NCBI GenBank assembly: GCA_950295325.1
Contig: OX485804.1
Coordinates: 43,898,001-43,958,000 of the forward strand
Direction: 5' to 3'
Length of the DNA: 60,000 bases
From: Polytrichum commune
Taxonomy: Eukaryota; Streptophyta; Polytrichopsida; Polytrichales; Polytrichaceae
The position numbers and the translations under genes are program-made. The notes beneath the pieces are model-generated. The model saw only the letters and a list, made by a program, of their open reading frames with translations. It was not told the DNA's origin and made no database searches. Shown here one piece after another: positions 58,803 to 60,000 of this stretch (position 1 is its first letter; each line of letters starts with the position of its first letter).

Positions 58803-60000
58803 ACACGTGTGTTCGGGACCTATTTATTGGGGGGGTTACTTACCTTGTAAAAAAGATTATAAGGTGATGGTATTTTACATGTAAACATGTTTCACTATTT
58901 TAAAATCCCATGTTTTACATGTACATTTTTTACAAAATTTATCTACAATGAATATATTGGACCCTATTTTTTATCGCACGTTGTTCTACGATTTTTGCCA
59001 GTGAACCCCCTGAGTCCTTTATACTTCCAAATAAATGAGCCTCGATACGTGATCCTATCATACAAGTATAAATGTTGTATATTTTCTAGAGGTCCTCCAT
59101 ACATGTACATAACTACTAGTTATAATTTACATATCATATGTATACATCGTGCGGAAAACTTAGAATTTGTACCCTTTTTGTGCACTCACATATACTTACA
59201 TGTGTTATGAAACGTGCACCCCTAGGGCACTAGTATATGTGCATTTGCAAATCTACGATGAAACATATGCAAAAAAAATATCGAACATCGAACATCCCCT
59301 GATTTATTTATGAATATTAGAAGTGCATGTTCGTTGATTCCTTAACTAGATACACATGTCCTCCCAACTGTGTTCACTATTGAGTGTAGAGTAGTTATTA
59401 CCCTTAACTTCCCAAGCCTATGAAATGGTTGTTTTGAGTGTGTTTTACTCAATGTTGGTCGTGAAATTTTCATGGACAAGTTTTGAGGTTAAAATGGAAT
59501 TTGCCATGGGATCTAGAAACATGGGGGATGAGCAATAATGAGAGGAAAAGAATTGGGCAAAAATGACCCTTGGAGTATTTAAATTATAGCAATTGAAGGA
59601 AATGATGCATGAGAAAATACCATGTTTTATCCCCCCCAAAAAAGACCTTTGACCCATCAGAATCACTTGGAAAATGAGTGGAAGGCTTGTGTGATCCATT
59701 GGATGGGAACAACTCCATAGTTGAACATCTCCACAAATTTCTATGCCAAAAGTGCAATCACAATTGGCTAGTGACCTCACATTTGGAGCATGTAACCTAT
59801 CCCATGTTTCTAATCACATACATGCAATGAAATTCTTGAAGAACTAAGAGTGTTCAGTTGTTAAATTGAACAGTCAATGCGAGCACAAAGACCATTTCTA
59901 CATGAACATTAAACATTTAAAAAAAATACTTTTACGAAAATAAAAATCTTGACGTTCATTTAAAGTTTGCATTGTAGTGGCAACTCTCGATTGCAATCAA
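58803..60000. other. AT-rich end of the window
   Basis: No supported gene. A forward fragment of the MITE-like family (AAATCTACGATGAAACATATGC, split: AAATCTACGATG, AAACATATGC) lies at about 59240-59400. The 111-codon minus-strand frame at 59780-59445 has no recognised homology. Confidence 0.5.
59225..59400 (+). repeat. Truncated forward copy of the MITE-like family
   Basis: Matches copies A-C from the GATGAAACATATGCAAAAA block through CCTCCCAACTGTGTTCACTATTG, then stops. Confidence 0.65.

Noticed and set aside
1-60000. tRNA, rRNA, organellar DNA insertions and LTR-retrotransposon reverse transcriptase
   Set aside because: I looked for tRNA cloverleaf signatures, rRNA cores, plastid or mitochondrial gene blocks and YXDD-type polymerase motifs, and saw none I could support by eye; a tool search could still find degraded ones.

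Overview
This 60 kb window is nuclear DNA from a land plant (Streptophyta). The protein-coding genes are split by GT-AG introns. Two encode plastid proteins with transit-peptide-like N-termini (an ORANGE-type DnaJ-like protein and the chloroplast SRP54 GTPase), one encodes the plant-type GT29 'sialyltransferase-like' protein, and plant telomere-type AAACCCTAA boxes recur. An IMP-specific 5'-nucleotidase (ISN1) gene, long introns and old decayed repeats lead me to guess a non-seed plant (moss, lycophyte or similar); that last step is inference.

Layout: ORANGE-like (+, 1061-5796, 8 exons); HCNGP/SAP30BP-like (-, 11598-6872, 7 exons); GT29 SIA2-like (+, 14766-20102, 12 exons); ISN1-like (-, 23076-21421, intronless); cpSRP54 (-, 33308-26453, 15 exons); TAF1C-like Pol I factor (-, 43795-36981, 11 exons); a pseudogene (-, about 45195-44087) that is an inverted duplicate of the next gene; an RRM gene (+, 48306-51020, 3 exons). 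For every gene I chose exon boundaries so that GT-AG signals, reading phase and family homology agree; each model sums to a multiple of three. The genes look like ordinary housekeeping neighbours, not a pathway cluster. Gene-free stretches (11.6-14.7, 23.1-26.4, 33.4-36.9, 45.4-48.0 and 51.0-60 kb) hold decayed dispersed repeats, microsatellites and a 103-bp telobox array.

The most unusual feature is architectural. Four genes with long first introns (ORANGE, SAP30BP, GT29, cpSRP54) each carry a degenerate tandem array with a period of about 200-330 bp. In SAP30BP and cpSRP54 the units clearly contain copies of the exon-1/intron-1 junction, including decayed 5' splice sites (GT, GC or AT at the donor position). 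GT29 shows donor-like CAG|GTCTA motifs at about 210-bp spacing from the real donor. ISN1 has a similar array of about 250 bp just upstream of its 5' end. Other notable items are a G-quadruplex-capable 5' region in ISN1, a head-to-head gene/pseudogene inverted duplication with a near-perfect hairpin in its spacer, a family of about 355-bp MITE-like elements, and a four-unit array of palindromic teloboxes.
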